Source: Treponema sp.
GTDB taxonomy: Bacteria > Spirochaetota > Spirochaetia > Treponematales > Breznakiellaceae
Assembly (NCBI GenBank): GCA_009777335.1
Contig: WRMC01000008.1
Location: 50,324 to 114,323, forward strand
Reading direction: 5' to 3'
DNA length: 64,000 nt
Shown here: piece by piece, positions 8,669 to 16,666 of the stretch
How positions within the stretch are numbered: the first letter of the stretch is position 1
Layout of the letters: each line of letters begins with the position of its first letter
Notes under the pieces: generated by a model
Database searches by the model: none
The model's input: the letters and a program-made list of their open reading frames with translations, nothing else
Told to the model about the DNA's origin: nothing
Made by a program: the position numbers and the translations under genes

Positions 8669-9571
8669 TTACGAAATTTTTACCAGCTTCTCTACCGCGG
8701 CCCTAAGGGGGGCTTCGTTCTTGGGGTCCAGGGGACCCAGGGGGAGCCGCACCGGCCCCGAGGGGAGCCCCGCCCAGCCCATGGCCTTTTTAATGGGGAC
8801 CGGATTGGTCTCGATAAAGGCGGCCCTCATGAGGGGAAGAAGCTCAAAGTGAACCCGCCGGGCCTCGGCGAAGTCTCCGGCCAGGCAGGCCCTGGTGAGG
8901 GCCTTTACCCTTCCGGGGACCAGGTTGGAAATAACAGAGATCACCCCCTGTCCGCCCAGGGCCATGAGGGCCAGGGTCATGGGGTCGTCGCCGGAGACCA
9001 CCGAGAAGGGCTGGGAGCCCCCATGGCTGGGAAGACCTATCTTTTCGAGGACCTCCCCCATCTGGCCCAGATCGCCGGAGGCCTCTTTTACCCCCGCGAT
9101 GCCGGGGATCTTGGCTATCCTTTCCATCAGGGCCGTGGGAATATTCCGCCCCGTCCGGGAGGCAATATTATAGACGATGATGGGGATCCCCGGTTTCGCC
9201 GCCGCGGCAAAGTGCTGCATAAGGCCCTCGTCGTTGGGCCGGTTATAGTAGGGGGTCACCACCATGGCATAATCCCCCCCCAGGGCCTTGGCCCGCTCGA
9301 CGTACTTCACCATGTGACGGGTGTCGTTGGAACCGGCCCCTATGATCAGGGGGACCCGGCCCTTTACTTCTTCCACCGCAATGCGGATGAGCTTTTCTTC
9401 TTCATCCTCATCCAGGGTGGGGGTTTCGCCGGTGGTGCCCAGGGGTACCAGGCCGTCTATGCCCTCCTGGATCTGAAAATCAATGAGCTTCCTAAAGCCC
9501 TCGTAATCGACCTCCCCCTTTTCCAACATGGGGGTGATTAGGGCCGTATAGGCCCCTTGTAAGATGGTCAT
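8669..9571 (-). CDS. dapA: 4-hydroxy-tetrahydrodipicolinate synthase
   Basis: A 300-residue TIM-barrel class I aldolase that condenses pyruvate with aspartate semialdehyde. The TTGETPTL motif (about residues 44-51), the tyrosine in IVYNIASRTG (about 133-142) and the Schiff-base lysine in GVKEASGD (about 161) are all present, giving a complete active site. Its start overlaps the end of dapB by four bases (ATGA-type overlap), with a GGAGG inside dapB, so the two are translationally coupled. Second-to-last gene of the lysine operon. Confidence 0.95.
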   Translation of the reverse strand: MTILQGAYTALITPMLEKGEVDYEGFRKLIDFQIQEGIDGLVPLGTTGETPTLDEDEEEKLIRIAVEEVKGRVPLIIGAGSNDTRHMVKYVERAKALGGDYAMVVTPYYNRPNDEGLMQHFAAAAKPGIPIIVYNIASRTGRNIPTALMERIAKIPGIAGVKEASGDLGQMGEVLEKIGLPSHGGSQPFSVVSGDDPMTLALMALGGQGVISVISNLVPGRVKALTRACLAGDFAEARRVHFELLPLMRAAFIETNPVPIKKAMGWAGLPSGPVRLPLGPLDPKNEAPLRAAVEKLVKIS

Positions 9572-10347
9572 AGTATATCCTCCAAAACATCATCTACCGT
9601 AAAAGTACCTGTCCGCTTTTCTGCGACCAGCCATTGGGCCGCCAGGACCGCCCCCGAGACCAGACCGTCCCGGTTCCGGGCCCTGTGGCTGATCTCGATG
9701 GAATCGGCGGGGGAATCAAAGATAAGGCTGTGGTCTCCAAAGACCGAGCCCACCCTGAGGCTGGCATAATGAAGCTCATCCGCTTCGGGCTTCCGGTCCA
9801 GCATCTCGTAGACCCCCCGTTTCTTCCGGGTCATTTCTTTTAGGACCCCCTGGACCAGGACCTTGGCGGTCCCCGAGGGGCTGTCGGCCTTGTTGTTATG
9901 GTGGGCCTCAAAGCCCCCCACATCGTATTCAGCAAAGGGATCCATGAGCTTCGCCGCAAAGGAGGCGATGCGGAAAAAGAGGTTTACCCCCAGGGAAAAG
10001 TTGGAAGCCCAGACCAGGGAGCAGGAAGCTGCTTCTACCGCCGCCTTGACCTCATCCAGCCGGTCGTACCAGCCGGTGGTGCCGCAGACCGCCGGGATCT
10101 TTTCCTGGGCCAGAAGGATGAGGTTGTCCGCACTTTGGCTGGGAAGGCTGAACTCTATGGCCAGGTCCAGGTCCTTTAGGGCCCCGGCTTTGCGGGCCTC
10201 TTCCAGGGAAGGAAAAACCTGGGCCCCCGAGGAGGGGCTGCCCTTGAGGACCGGTTCTATGATGAGAGGCACCTGGTGCCCCCCCTGTAATAAACGTTCT
10301 TCTATAAGACGGCCCATCCTGCCGTACCCTACAATCAAAGCCTTCAT
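9568..10347 (-). CDS. dapB: 4-hydroxy-tetrahydrodipicolinate reductase
   Basis: A 259-residue NAD(P)H reductase making tetrahydrodipicolinate. N-terminal VGYGRMG is the cofactor loop; the substrate-binding and catalytic signature HHNNKADSPSGTA lies near residue 150, and AVCGTTGW near 90. It starts two bases after the lysC stop and overlaps dapA by four bases. Treponemes examined so far build peptidoglycan with ornithine rather than DAP, so the pathway may serve lysine synthesis here; the later dap genes are not in this window. Confidence 0.95.
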   Translation of the reverse strand: MKALIVGYGRMGRLIEERLLQGGHQVPLIIEPVLKGSPSSGAQVFPSLEEARKAGALKDLDLAIEFSLPSQSADNLILLAQEKIPAVCGTTGWYDRLDEVKAAVEAASCSLVWASNFSLGVNLFFRIASFAAKLMDPFAEYDVGGFEAHHNNKADSPSGTAKVLVQGVLKEMTRKKRGVYEMLDRKPEADELHYASLRVGSVFGDHSLIFDSPADSIEISHRARNRDGLVSGAVLAAQWLVAEKRTGTFTVDDVLEDIL

Positions 10348-10349
10348 TT

Positions 10350-11711
10350 CTACTTAACTCCTTTTGGAGAATCAGGGTCTTCTTCGAAGAACTCCTCGTG
10401 GAGCCCCCGGACTACCTCGGCAGCTTCCCCCTGGTCTACGATGAAACTGTTGTTCACCTTGCTGGCCCCCTGGGAGACCATCTGGACCTGAATGCCCAGG
10501 AGCTCACAAATTCTGAAGGTCCGGGAGAGGATCTCCGATGAACGCCGGACATCCCCTATTATACTGACTATGGCCTTGCCGGTCTTGATCTCCACGCTGG
10601 CGATTCCCAGAAGTTCCCGTCTTACCTGGGCCAGGTCGTAATGGGAATCCACGGTGAGGGAGACCGACACCTCGCTGGTGGCCACCATGTCGACCGAGAT
10701 CCCCCCCCGGGCAAAGATGGTAAACACTTCGCCCAAAAACCCATGCTGGCCCAGCATGCGGGAAGACACGATGTCGATGAGGGTGACGTTCTTCCGGGAG
10801 GTGATGGCCTGGATGGGGGGTATCTTTCCCCCCTGGGCGGGCATAATCCGGGTCCCCTCCACCGAGGGGTTATAGGAATTTTTTACCCGCACCATGGTGC
10901 CGGTTTTGATACAGGGCTGCATGGCCCGGGGATGCAGGACCTGGGCACCAAAGTAGGCCAGCTCCGAGGCGGCCTCGTAGCTGATGGTATCCACCACCCG
11001 GGCCTTCTTTACCAGATTGGGATCGGCGGTGAGGATCCCGTCCACATCCTTCCAGACCTGGACCTCCTCGGCCCCGCAGGAGGCTCCTATCATGGTGGCC
11101 GAAAGGTCCGAGCCCCCCCGGCCCAGGGTGGTGATGTTCCCCCCCTCGTCTTTGGCGATGAAGCCCGTCACCACCGGAAGGGAGCCCTCCAGAGCGGGAT
11201 CCAGAAGACGGGCGGGGATAAGGCTCCAGCTCTCTTCGAGAAGCTCCGCCGAGGTGAAGTTGGAGTCCGAGAGGAAGCCCGCATCCCAGGCATCCAGGGG
11301 ATGGGCCCTAAGGCCCTCCTTTGTCAGATAGGATGCCACGATGCGGACCGAGAGGCGTTCACCAAAGGAGACCAGGTAGTCCCGGGTCCGCCCGGTGAGT
11401 TCCCGGAGCAGGGATATCCCCATGAGGAGATCCCGGAGCTCATCCAGGAGGGAAGTAATCTCCTGCATGGAGCCCTCCCCTAATTGGAGATCCTCTGCTG
11501 CCCTCCGGTGGAGATCGATGATCCCCTGAAAGCTCAGCCGCCCTTCCTTGAGGGCTGTCTCCCCGGCCCCCAGGAGATGATCCGTCGTGTCCCCCATGGC
11601 GGAGAGCACGAGGATGGGCTGGCGGTCCAGATGGGCCTTAACGATCCCGGCCACATGGCGGATCCTCTCTGCATTAGCCAGGGAGCTCCCGCCAAACTTC
11701 ATCACTATCAT
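10350..11711 (-). CDS. lysC: Aspartate kinase
   Basis: A 453-residue monofunctional aspartokinase that phosphorylates aspartate, the entry to lysine, threonine and methionine. The kinase signature [10 protein letters not shown] is at residues 4-13, and [12 protein letters not shown] near 210; about the last 150 residues form the paired ACT regulatory domains that usually bind the feedback amino acid. The open frame reaches TTG 11747, but ATG 11711 gives the canonical N terminus. No Shine-Dalgarno sequence precedes it; a -10 box ends seven bases before the ATG, so the mRNA is probably leaderless. First gene of the operon lysC-dapB-dapA-asd. Confidence 0.93.
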   Translation of the reverse strand: MIVMKFGGSSLANAERIRHVAGIVKAHLDRQPILVLSAMGDTTDHLLGAGETALKEGRLSFQGIIDLHRRAAEDLQLGEGSMQEITSLLDELRDLLMGISLLRELTGRTRDYLVSFGERLSVRIVASYLTKEGLRAHPLDAWDAGFLSDSNFTSAELLEESWSLIPARLLDPALEGSLPVVTGFIAKDEGGNITTLGRGGSDLSATMIGASCGAEEVQVWKDVDGILTADPNLVKKARVVDTISYEAASELAYFGAQVLHPRAMQPCIKTGTMVRVKNSYNPSVEGTRIMPAQGGKIPPIQAITSRKNVTLIDIVSSRMLGQHGFLGEVFTIFARGGISVDMVATSEVSVSLTVDSHYDLAQVRRELLGIASVEIKTGKAIVSIIGDVRRSSEILSRTFRICELLGIQVQMVSQGASKVNNSFIVDQGEAAEVVRGLHEEFFEEDPDSPKGVK

Positions 11712-11718
11712 GGGGCCC

Positions 11719-11747
11719 AGTATAGATAAAACGGGGAGCTTAGGCAA
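11719..11747 (-). promoter_or_regulatory. Promoter of lysC-dapB-dapA-asd, leaderless
   Basis: On the minus strand: TTGCCT (11747-11742), 17-base spacer, TATACT (11724-11719), then GGGCCCC and the ATG of lysC at 11711. Transcription should begin within one or two bases of the start codon. There is therefore no room for a lysine riboswitch between this promoter and the gene. Confidence 0.6.
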
Positions 11748-11790
11748 TGAAGGGGGATCAATAGCATATTAAAGACAAGACCTCATCAAC

Positions 11791-11940
11791 ACACGCAGCT
11801 CACGCTGGACAGGAACCTTCATCCCTGCCGAGCTCCGCTGGCGGTCTGACCCAAAAATCTAAGCCTCCTAAGCTGGCCTTACCTGCCCGCCAGAGGCTCG
11901 TCATGGACGAAGTTCCTGCTCCAGCTGAGATAACTATGCG
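11791..11940. repeat. Dispersed long hairpin element, copy A
   Basis: An inverted repeat with arms at 11804-11824 and 11905-11925 that match at 19 of about 21 positions, extended inward by a second pairing (CGAGCTCCGCTGGCGG against CCGCCAGAGGCTCG). The outer arms recur almost unchanged at 61747-61767 and 61794-61814; the right arm is identical in both copies while the inner loop differs. It has no reading frame. It may be a REP/MITE-like element or a structured RNA. It lies in the 0.77-kb gene-free stretch 11760-12511. Confidence 0.75.
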
Positions 11941-12061
11941 TGGTTTGACTAAGAAGAGCCTTTTATTTCTATCCTCCAGGTGTGGTGGGTAAAGAATAGT
12001 AATGGCCCATGTACGACAAGGGTGTCATATTCACAGGGCTGGTAGAAAAAAGGGAAAAAAG

Positions 12062-12116
12062 AAACAGGACACTTTGCATGTTTTCCATTTTATAAAACAT
12101 TCAATGTGTCCTGTTT
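12062..12116. repeat. 55-bp hairpin, 23-bp imperfect inverted repeat
   Basis: Arms 12062-12084 and 12094-12116 are reverse complements except for two positions, starting AAACAGGACAC and ending GTGTCCTGTTT, around a nine-base loop. It is AT-rich within an otherwise GC-rich region and is not followed by a T tract on the + strand, so it does not look like an ordinary terminator. A mobile-element end or a protein-binding palindrome are both possible. Confidence 0.7.
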
Positions 12117-12153
12117 TCAGAAATCCATAAATTGATAATTTTAAGCAAAAACC

Positions 12154-12435
12154 GGTTTGATCTCGCCACTAAAAAAAACAAACACGAGAGGGGTGGGGGT
12201 CGCTGCGGGCTAGGAATATCTGGGAATTCTCCGCCGGAGGAGACCGCGGGTGGAGCAGAATGGGATAATGAAATAAGCTCCGGCATCCAGTATGTGCGAG
12301 AAAAGCTGAACGCAATGTTGGTGGCTTAGAAACTGGGTGCCGGGGGCTCCGTAGGCGGGTTCATCTCAATTCCTAGACCATGGCGGCCCCCACCCCTCTT
12401 GCGGGTGTATATGTGTTAGGTGGCGAGATCAAACC
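12154..12435. repeat. 282-bp element with long terminal inverted repeats
   Basis: The outermost 16 bases are perfect inverted repeats (12154-12169 and 12420-12435, GGTTTGATCTCGCCAC). Further matching blocks lie inside: 13 perfect bases at 12187-12199 / 12387-12399 and eight at 12210-12217 / 12369-12376, so each arm spans about 65 bases. The core of about 150 bases between the arms also contains short self-complementary pieces. No convincing protein is encoded. The shape fits a MITE or a large structured RNA; I see no second copy in the window and no clear target-site duplication. Confidence 0.7.
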
Positions 12436-12511
12436 TGTCCAGCGTGAGCTGAGTGTGCTGGGTTGGTCTTGGTCTAAGATATAGGTATGGCATGATCAAA
12501 CCCACCCTGCA

Positions 12512-12520
12512 TGTTATAGT
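12512..12520 (+). promoter_or_regulatory. Extended -10 promoter of the RNB gene
   Basis: TG-T-TATAGT at 12512-12520, six bases before the ATG at 12527. The -35 region is weak (ATGATC at a 17-base spacing). There is no Shine-Dalgarno sequence, so the transcript is probably leaderless. Confidence 0.4.
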
Positions 12521-12526
12521 ACCCCT

Positions 12527-14470
12527 ATGATTCCTCTTCATAGCCTAGTGTTATACAAAACTAAACCCGCCTTAGTAAGTGGCTTTGACGATGACAAGAT
12601 TCTCATCACCTTGCCGCAGGGGGAGTCCCTGAAGGTGAGGGAGAAGGACATAGAACTCCTCCATGGGGGGCCCGCCAGCCTCTCGGAACTGGAGGGGGAC
12701 CCTCCACCGGGGGACCCCCGGGAGGCCTGGGAGCTGCTTCTGGATGAGGGGGAAGCTCCGGCCATAAACCTGGGAGACCTGGCGGAGCTCATCTATGGGA
12801 CCGGGGGGGCCCGGAACGTCTGGGCTGCTTACCAGGTCCTCAAAGAGGGACATTACTTCAGTGGCTCCCCGGAGGCCATCAGGCCCAGAACAAGGGCCCA
12901 GGTAGAGGAAGAAGAAAAACGCCGGGAGGAGCGCCAAAAAGAGTCGGGGGACCGGGAGGCCTTTCTGGGGTGGCTAAAAAAACTGCCCCCCTTTAAATTC
13001 CCGCCCCTTGATGGGGAGGAGGCCCCCAAGGAGGGCTCAAAAGAATTGCCCCCCGGCAACGAGAGGTTCCTTCAAGATGTGGAGGCCCTGGCCAGGGGCT
13101 TAAGCGATAAGAGCCGGACCCTAAAGGATCTGGGGAAGAGCGAAAGCCCCGAAGAGGCCCACCGGCTCCTTCTGGCCTCTGGGGCCTGGACGGTCTGGGA
13201 GAACCCCTACCCCGGCCGTTATGGCATAGAGAAGGGCAGTGCCGCCGCACCGGTGCCGCCCCCCCCGGAAGAGGAGCGGTTGGATCTGGGCTCCCTGGAG
13301 GCCTATGCCATCGATAATGCCTGGAGCAATGATCCCGACGATGCGGTTTCCCTGGAGGGGCCCGGCTTGGGGGCTCAGGGGCCCTGGATCCTCTGGGTCC
13401 ATGTGGCCGATCCGGCGGCCAGCATCCTCCCGGGGAGTCCCTCGGACCAGGAAGCCCGTAACCGGGGGGCCAGTCTCTACCTTCCCGAAGGGACCTCCCG
13501 GATGCTCGAAGAAGGGGCCCTCCCCCTCTATGCCCTGGGAGGGGGCGAAAAACGAAAAGCCCTCTCCTTTAAGATGAAGCTTAAAAATGACCTTTCCATA
13601 GAGTCCACCGAGATTATCCCCTCCCTGGTGAAGGTCACGAGCCTTAGCTACCAGGAGGCCGATGTCCTCATTGACCAGGGCTCCCCGGTCTTATCGAAGC
13701 TGATGGAGCTGGCGGAGGCTAACATGGAAAGGCGCCTGGAAGGGGGGGCGGTGCTCATCGAACTTCCGGAGGTCCACATCCACTGCTCTCCCCACACCAA
13801 GGAAATAAAGGTAGACCCCATCCCCCATTACCGCTCCGCCGAGCTGGTCCGGGAGTGCATGATCTGGGCCGGAGAGGGGGCCGCCGCCTGGGCCCTCCAG
13901 CAACAGCTGGCCTTTCCCTTTATCAGCCAGGAGGCGGGGGAACTGCCGGAGGAAAGGCTGGGGGGCCTGGCCGGGGCCTTCCAGATCCGGCGGAGCATGA
14001 GGGCCCGGAGCCTCTCGGCCAAGCCGGGGGTCCACTGGGGCCTGGGGCTGGATGCCTACACCCAGGTGACGAGCCCCCTGCGGCGCTACACCGACCTCCT
14101 CTGCCACCAGCAGATCCGGGCCCGCCTGGGCCAGGGGGCCTACCGGGACATTAAGCCCCTGGATGAAGAAGAGGTCCTCCTCAGGGCCGCCGCCGCCGAG
14201 GCCGCCGCCGCCGCCCGGGTCCGTTGTGAGCGGGCTTCCCGGACCCACTGGATGGGGGTCTACCTGGCCCAGTCTGCCGGATCAGAGCAGAGCTACCCGG
14301 GGATCATCCTGGATAAAAGGGGCCCCCGGGGGACGGTGATGATCCCCCCCCTGGGGCTGGAAACCCAGGTGAGCCTGAGGGGTGGAGGGGAGCCCAACCA
14401 GGAACTCAGCCTAAAGCTGGGAGCCATCAGGATCCCCGAAGGGGAAATTTCTTTTATTCCCTTAGAGTAG
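12527..14470 (+). CDS. RNB-domain 3'-5' exoribonuclease, RNase II/R family
   Basis: A 647-residue processive exoribonuclease of the RNase II superfamily, cytosolic, acting in mRNA and tRNA decay or processing. The RNB domain begins near residue 255: AIDNAWSNDPDDAVS carries the metal-binding aspartates, and VTSPLRRYTDLLCHQQ near residue 510 is the conserved late motif. The N-terminal 250 residues contain no clear cold-shock repeats and include a highly charged Glu/Arg linker; the C-terminal part is a short S1-like sheet. This domain layout resembles the shorter RNase II-like proteins of spirochaetes and cyanobacteria rather than E. coli RNase R. It converges on an exported-protein gene with four bases between. 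Confidence 0.88.
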   Translation: MIPLHSLVLYKTKPALVSGFDDDKILITLPQGESLKVREKDIELLHGGPASLSELEGDPPPGDPREAWELLLDEGEAPAINLGDLAELIYGTGGARNVWAAYQVLKEGHYFSGSPEAIRPRTRAQVEEEEKRREERQKESGDREAFLGWLKKLPPFKFPPLDGEEAPKEGSKELPPGNERFLQDVEALARGLSDKSRTLKDLGKSESPEEAHRLLLASGAWTVWENPYPGRYGIEKGSAAAPVPPPPEEERLDLGSLEAYAIDNAWSNDPDDAVSLEGPGLGAQGPWILWVHVADPAASILPGSPSDQEARNRGASLYLPEGTSRMLEEGALPLYALGGGEKRKALSFKMKLKNDLSIESTEIIPSLVKVTSLSYQEADVLIDQGSPVLSKLMELAEANMERRLEGGAVLIELPEVHIHCSPHTKEIKVDPIPHYRSAELVRECMIWAGEGAAAWALQQQLAFPFISQEAGELPEERLGGLAGAFQIRRSMRARSLSAKPGVHWGLGLDAYTQVTSPLRRYTDLLCHQQIRARLGQGAYRDIKPLDEEEVLLRAAAAEAAAAARVRCERASRTHWMGVYLAQSAGSEQSYPGIILDKRGPRGTVMIPPLGLETQVSLRGGGEPNQELSLKLGAIRIPEGEISFIPLE

Positions 14471-14474
14471 GTTT

Positions 14475-15383
14475 TTATTCTTCTGAGCTTCCGGTCCAGC
14501 GGATCCCGGTCCAGAACCTATAGAGGGCCGTTCCCCGGGGGGGGTCTTGAAGAGGCCGGGAACCCCAGGAATAGAGGGGGAGTTCGGCCCCCAGGATAAG
14601 GTAGAAGGCCGGTCTCAGCCGAAAGGTCCCCTCCAATCCGATAAAGTAACTCTTAAATGCATCGGTCTCGGTTTCGTCGACCAGTTCGCAGAGGGCCTGG
14701 GTATAGATCCGGCTCAGCCGCTGGTAGCCCAGGTCCAGGACCATCCTATAGGGCTGACCCTCCTCAAAGACCTGGCCCCGAAAGAAGACCCGGTACGATT
14801 CATCTTCGATAAGAAGATCCGCTCCCCTGCGGACCAGGTGGCGGCGGGTGCTCAGGTTCATCGAAGCTACCACATGGGGGACCCAGATCCCTAGGGAGAG
14901 GTCGGAGCTAAACTGGGAATAGTCTCCTATCCGCTTATTATCGATCTGGGAAAAGGTGGAAGAGAGGGCCCCCCGGGTAAAGATGATCCCCGGCAGACGG
15001 AGGCTCAGATCCCCGGAGGCTCCGGGATTCATGGTCCGTTCGGGAGTATTAAAGAGGCCCAGAAAGGGGCCCAGTTCCAGGCTTAGGTACTCCAGGTCGG
15101 TCTTTAGGGTATAGGAAAGCCTGTTACCGGTGATGGGGTTCCTTTGAAAGCCCAGGTTATGGAGCAGTCCCCCCTGGTTATGGGAAACCCTAAGGAGGAA
15201 GAGGGGACTGAGGGCGGCATCGAAGGTTCCCCCCTGGGCACTCAAGGAGCTCCTTCGGCTCTGATCAAAGGAGAGGTTCCCCAGGCCCCCCTGGACTTCC
15301 AGCTCCAGGGCCGGGGCAGAGGCCAGGGAAAAGAAAAAGAGGAAGCCCAGGATGAAAAGAGCCGGAGCCCTGGGGGGAGCCAT
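14475..15383 (-). CDS. Exported protein, probable envelope component
   Basis: A 302-residue protein with a strong signal peptide (cleavage near residue 25, after ASA-P-A). The mature sequence alternates polar and hydrophobic residues with many aromatic-Gly turns and ends in TGIRWTGSSEE, compatible with an outer-membrane beta barrel or periplasmic beta protein, although without the terminal Phe. No family recognised. It shares a TAATG stop/start overlap with the upstream exported-protein gene, so the two are translated together and probably act together. Confidence 0.65.
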   Translation of the reverse strand: MAPPRAPALFILGFLFFFSLASAPALELEVQGGLGNLSFDQSRRSSLSAQGGTFDAALSPLFLLRVSHNQGGLLHNLGFQRNPITGNRLSYTLKTDLEYLSLELGPFLGLFNTPERTMNPGASGDLSLRLPGIIFTRGALSSTFSQIDNKRIGDYSQFSSDLSLGIWVPHVVASMNLSTRRHLVRRGADLLIEDESYRVFFRGQVFEEGQPYRMVLDLGYQRLSRIYTQALCELVDETETDAFKSYFIGLEGTFRLRPAFYLILGAELPLYSWGSRPLQDPPRGTALYRFWTGIRWTGSSEE

Positions 15384-16576
15384 TAGAAGGCCGTCCTTAC
15401 ACCGATGAGGATCTCAAACATTTCAGCGGGAACCTTGTGGGCCTGGGGCCGGATGCGGAGCTTCGCGTCCCAGCGGATGCCATCGGTATGATAGGTAAGG
15501 ACCGGGCCTATGCGGAAGTTCAGCTCCTCGGGCCTATGGACCCCCAGTTCCCCCGAACATTCCAGGCCCCCCGAAAGCCCCGAGGCCCGGTTTCCAAAGA
15601 GGGCCCGGATGTTTAGCTCCGCCCTCCCCTGCTCGCTGGGGTTCTTTACATGGTGGTACTCCACGGGGTGGTAAAAGAAGGTCATAAAAAGGCTCAAGGG
15701 GCCCAGGAAGAGCCGGGGCTCTATGAGGACATAGAAGTGATCGATGGTAAGGCTGTCCCCCTGGAGGATCCCGGGGACCCCGGCCTGGGCGTAGAACTCC
15801 ACCCCCTCTCCGGCCAGGTGGGCCATGAGGCCCCAGCGGAACTTATGTATATCCCGGGGGCCGTTCCTCGAATAGCCCGTAAAGGCCTCCAGGTTTAACC
15901 AGCCCCGGCTAAAGAGGACCCGGAGATCGGCGGAGAGGTAGTTTTCCCTCCCCTCATCATCGTAGTCCCTGAGGGTCCCCAGTTCGGGGGAGAAGGCAAA
16001 GTCATGGTAAAGGTAGAGGATGGGAACCAGGTACTCCCCATTCCTTAAGGCCCCCTGGAAACCCGTGCCCCGGACTCCATGGATGCCCTGGTAATGACGG
16101 CTTACATTGCCCCCCACTCCCCGGGGGAAAAAGGAGGGGCCCCTATACTCGGTTTCGAAGGGGGTACTGCCAAAGTAATGGGGGAACTCCCCTCCGGTCC
16201 CTATGTTGTCCCCGGCTCCTATAAAATAGGAGAAATCCAGGGGCAGGCCCCCCAGCCCGTAGATGCTGGCCCGGGCGAGGCGCAGGCCCAGATAGGCCTC
16301 GTTTCCCTGGCGCAGGGTCATGGCCCCCCCCAGATCCGGGGCTGCCAGGGCAAAACCCAGGAGGAAGCCGTAGCGATCCCCCCCCAAAAGGGCTATATCG
16401 GCGGAGACCAGGGATGAAACGAGGAATTCCTCCTCCTGGACCCAGCCCTGGCTGGCCATTTCTATCCGGGGGACGGTGATCTCCGCCCCAAAAAGGCTAA
16501 GGGGGACCAATATGGTCAGGAGGGCCCCAAGGAAGGGGAAGGACCTGCCCAGCTTACAATACCTCATATATAGCAT
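15383..16576 (-). CDS. Probable outer-membrane beta-barrel protein
   Basis: A protein of about 397 residues with a signal peptide ending at about FGA-E and a C terminus IGVRTAF: a final phenylalanine with alternating hydrophobic residues, the classical BAM recognition signature of outer-membrane barrels. The body shows many Tyr/Phe-rich beta strands and Gly-Asp loops. Frame reaches TTG 16603, but ATG 16576 (with AGGTAG upstream) or ATG 16567 are better starts. It is followed by the other exported protein with a one-base overlap and diverges from cheA. Unknown function; porin or surface antigen are possible. Confidence 0.65.
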   Translation of the reverse strand: MLYMRYCKLGRSFPFLGALLTILVPLSLFGAEITVPRIEMASQGWVQEEEFLVSSLVSADIALLGGDRYGFLLGFALAAPDLGGAMTLRQGNEAYLGLRLARASIYGLGGLPLDFSYFIGAGDNIGTGGEFPHYFGSTPFETEYRGPSFFPRGVGGNVSRHYQGIHGVRGTGFQGALRNGEYLVPILYLYHDFAFSPELGTLRDYDDEGRENYLSADLRVLFSRGWLNLEAFTGYSRNGPRDIHKFRWGLMAHLAGEGVEFYAQAGVPGILQGDSLTIDHFYVLIEPRLFLGPLSLFMTFFYHPVEYHHVKNPSEQGRAELNIRALFGNRASGLSGGLECSGELGVHRPEELNFRIGPVLTYHTDGIRWDAKLRIRPQAHKVPAEMFEILIGVRTAF

Positions 16577-16628
16577 TGTACTACCTGGAGGAAGAAAATT
16601 CAAATGTCCTGTAATTTTAACTTAAACC

Positions 16629-16657
16629 TTGATCCACCGAAGATTATAGTATATGGT
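16629..16657 (+). promoter_or_regulatory. Candidate promoter of the chemotaxis operon
   Basis: TTGATC (16629-16634), 17-base spacer, TATGGT (16652-16657), nine bases before the cheA ATG at 16667. No Shine-Dalgarno sequence precedes cheA, so a leader of zero to three bases is predicted. A second -10-like TATAGT overlaps at 16645-16650. Confidence 0.4.
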
Positions 16658-16666
16658 TAACATATC

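Noticed and set aside
11719..11790. Lysine riboswitch ahead of lysC
   Set aside because: The promoter lies directly on the start codon, leaving no leader to form one.
12101..12329. Short open frames on both strands inside the inverted-repeat cluster
   Set aside because: Composition and lack of ribosome sites suggest they are chance frames within palindromes.
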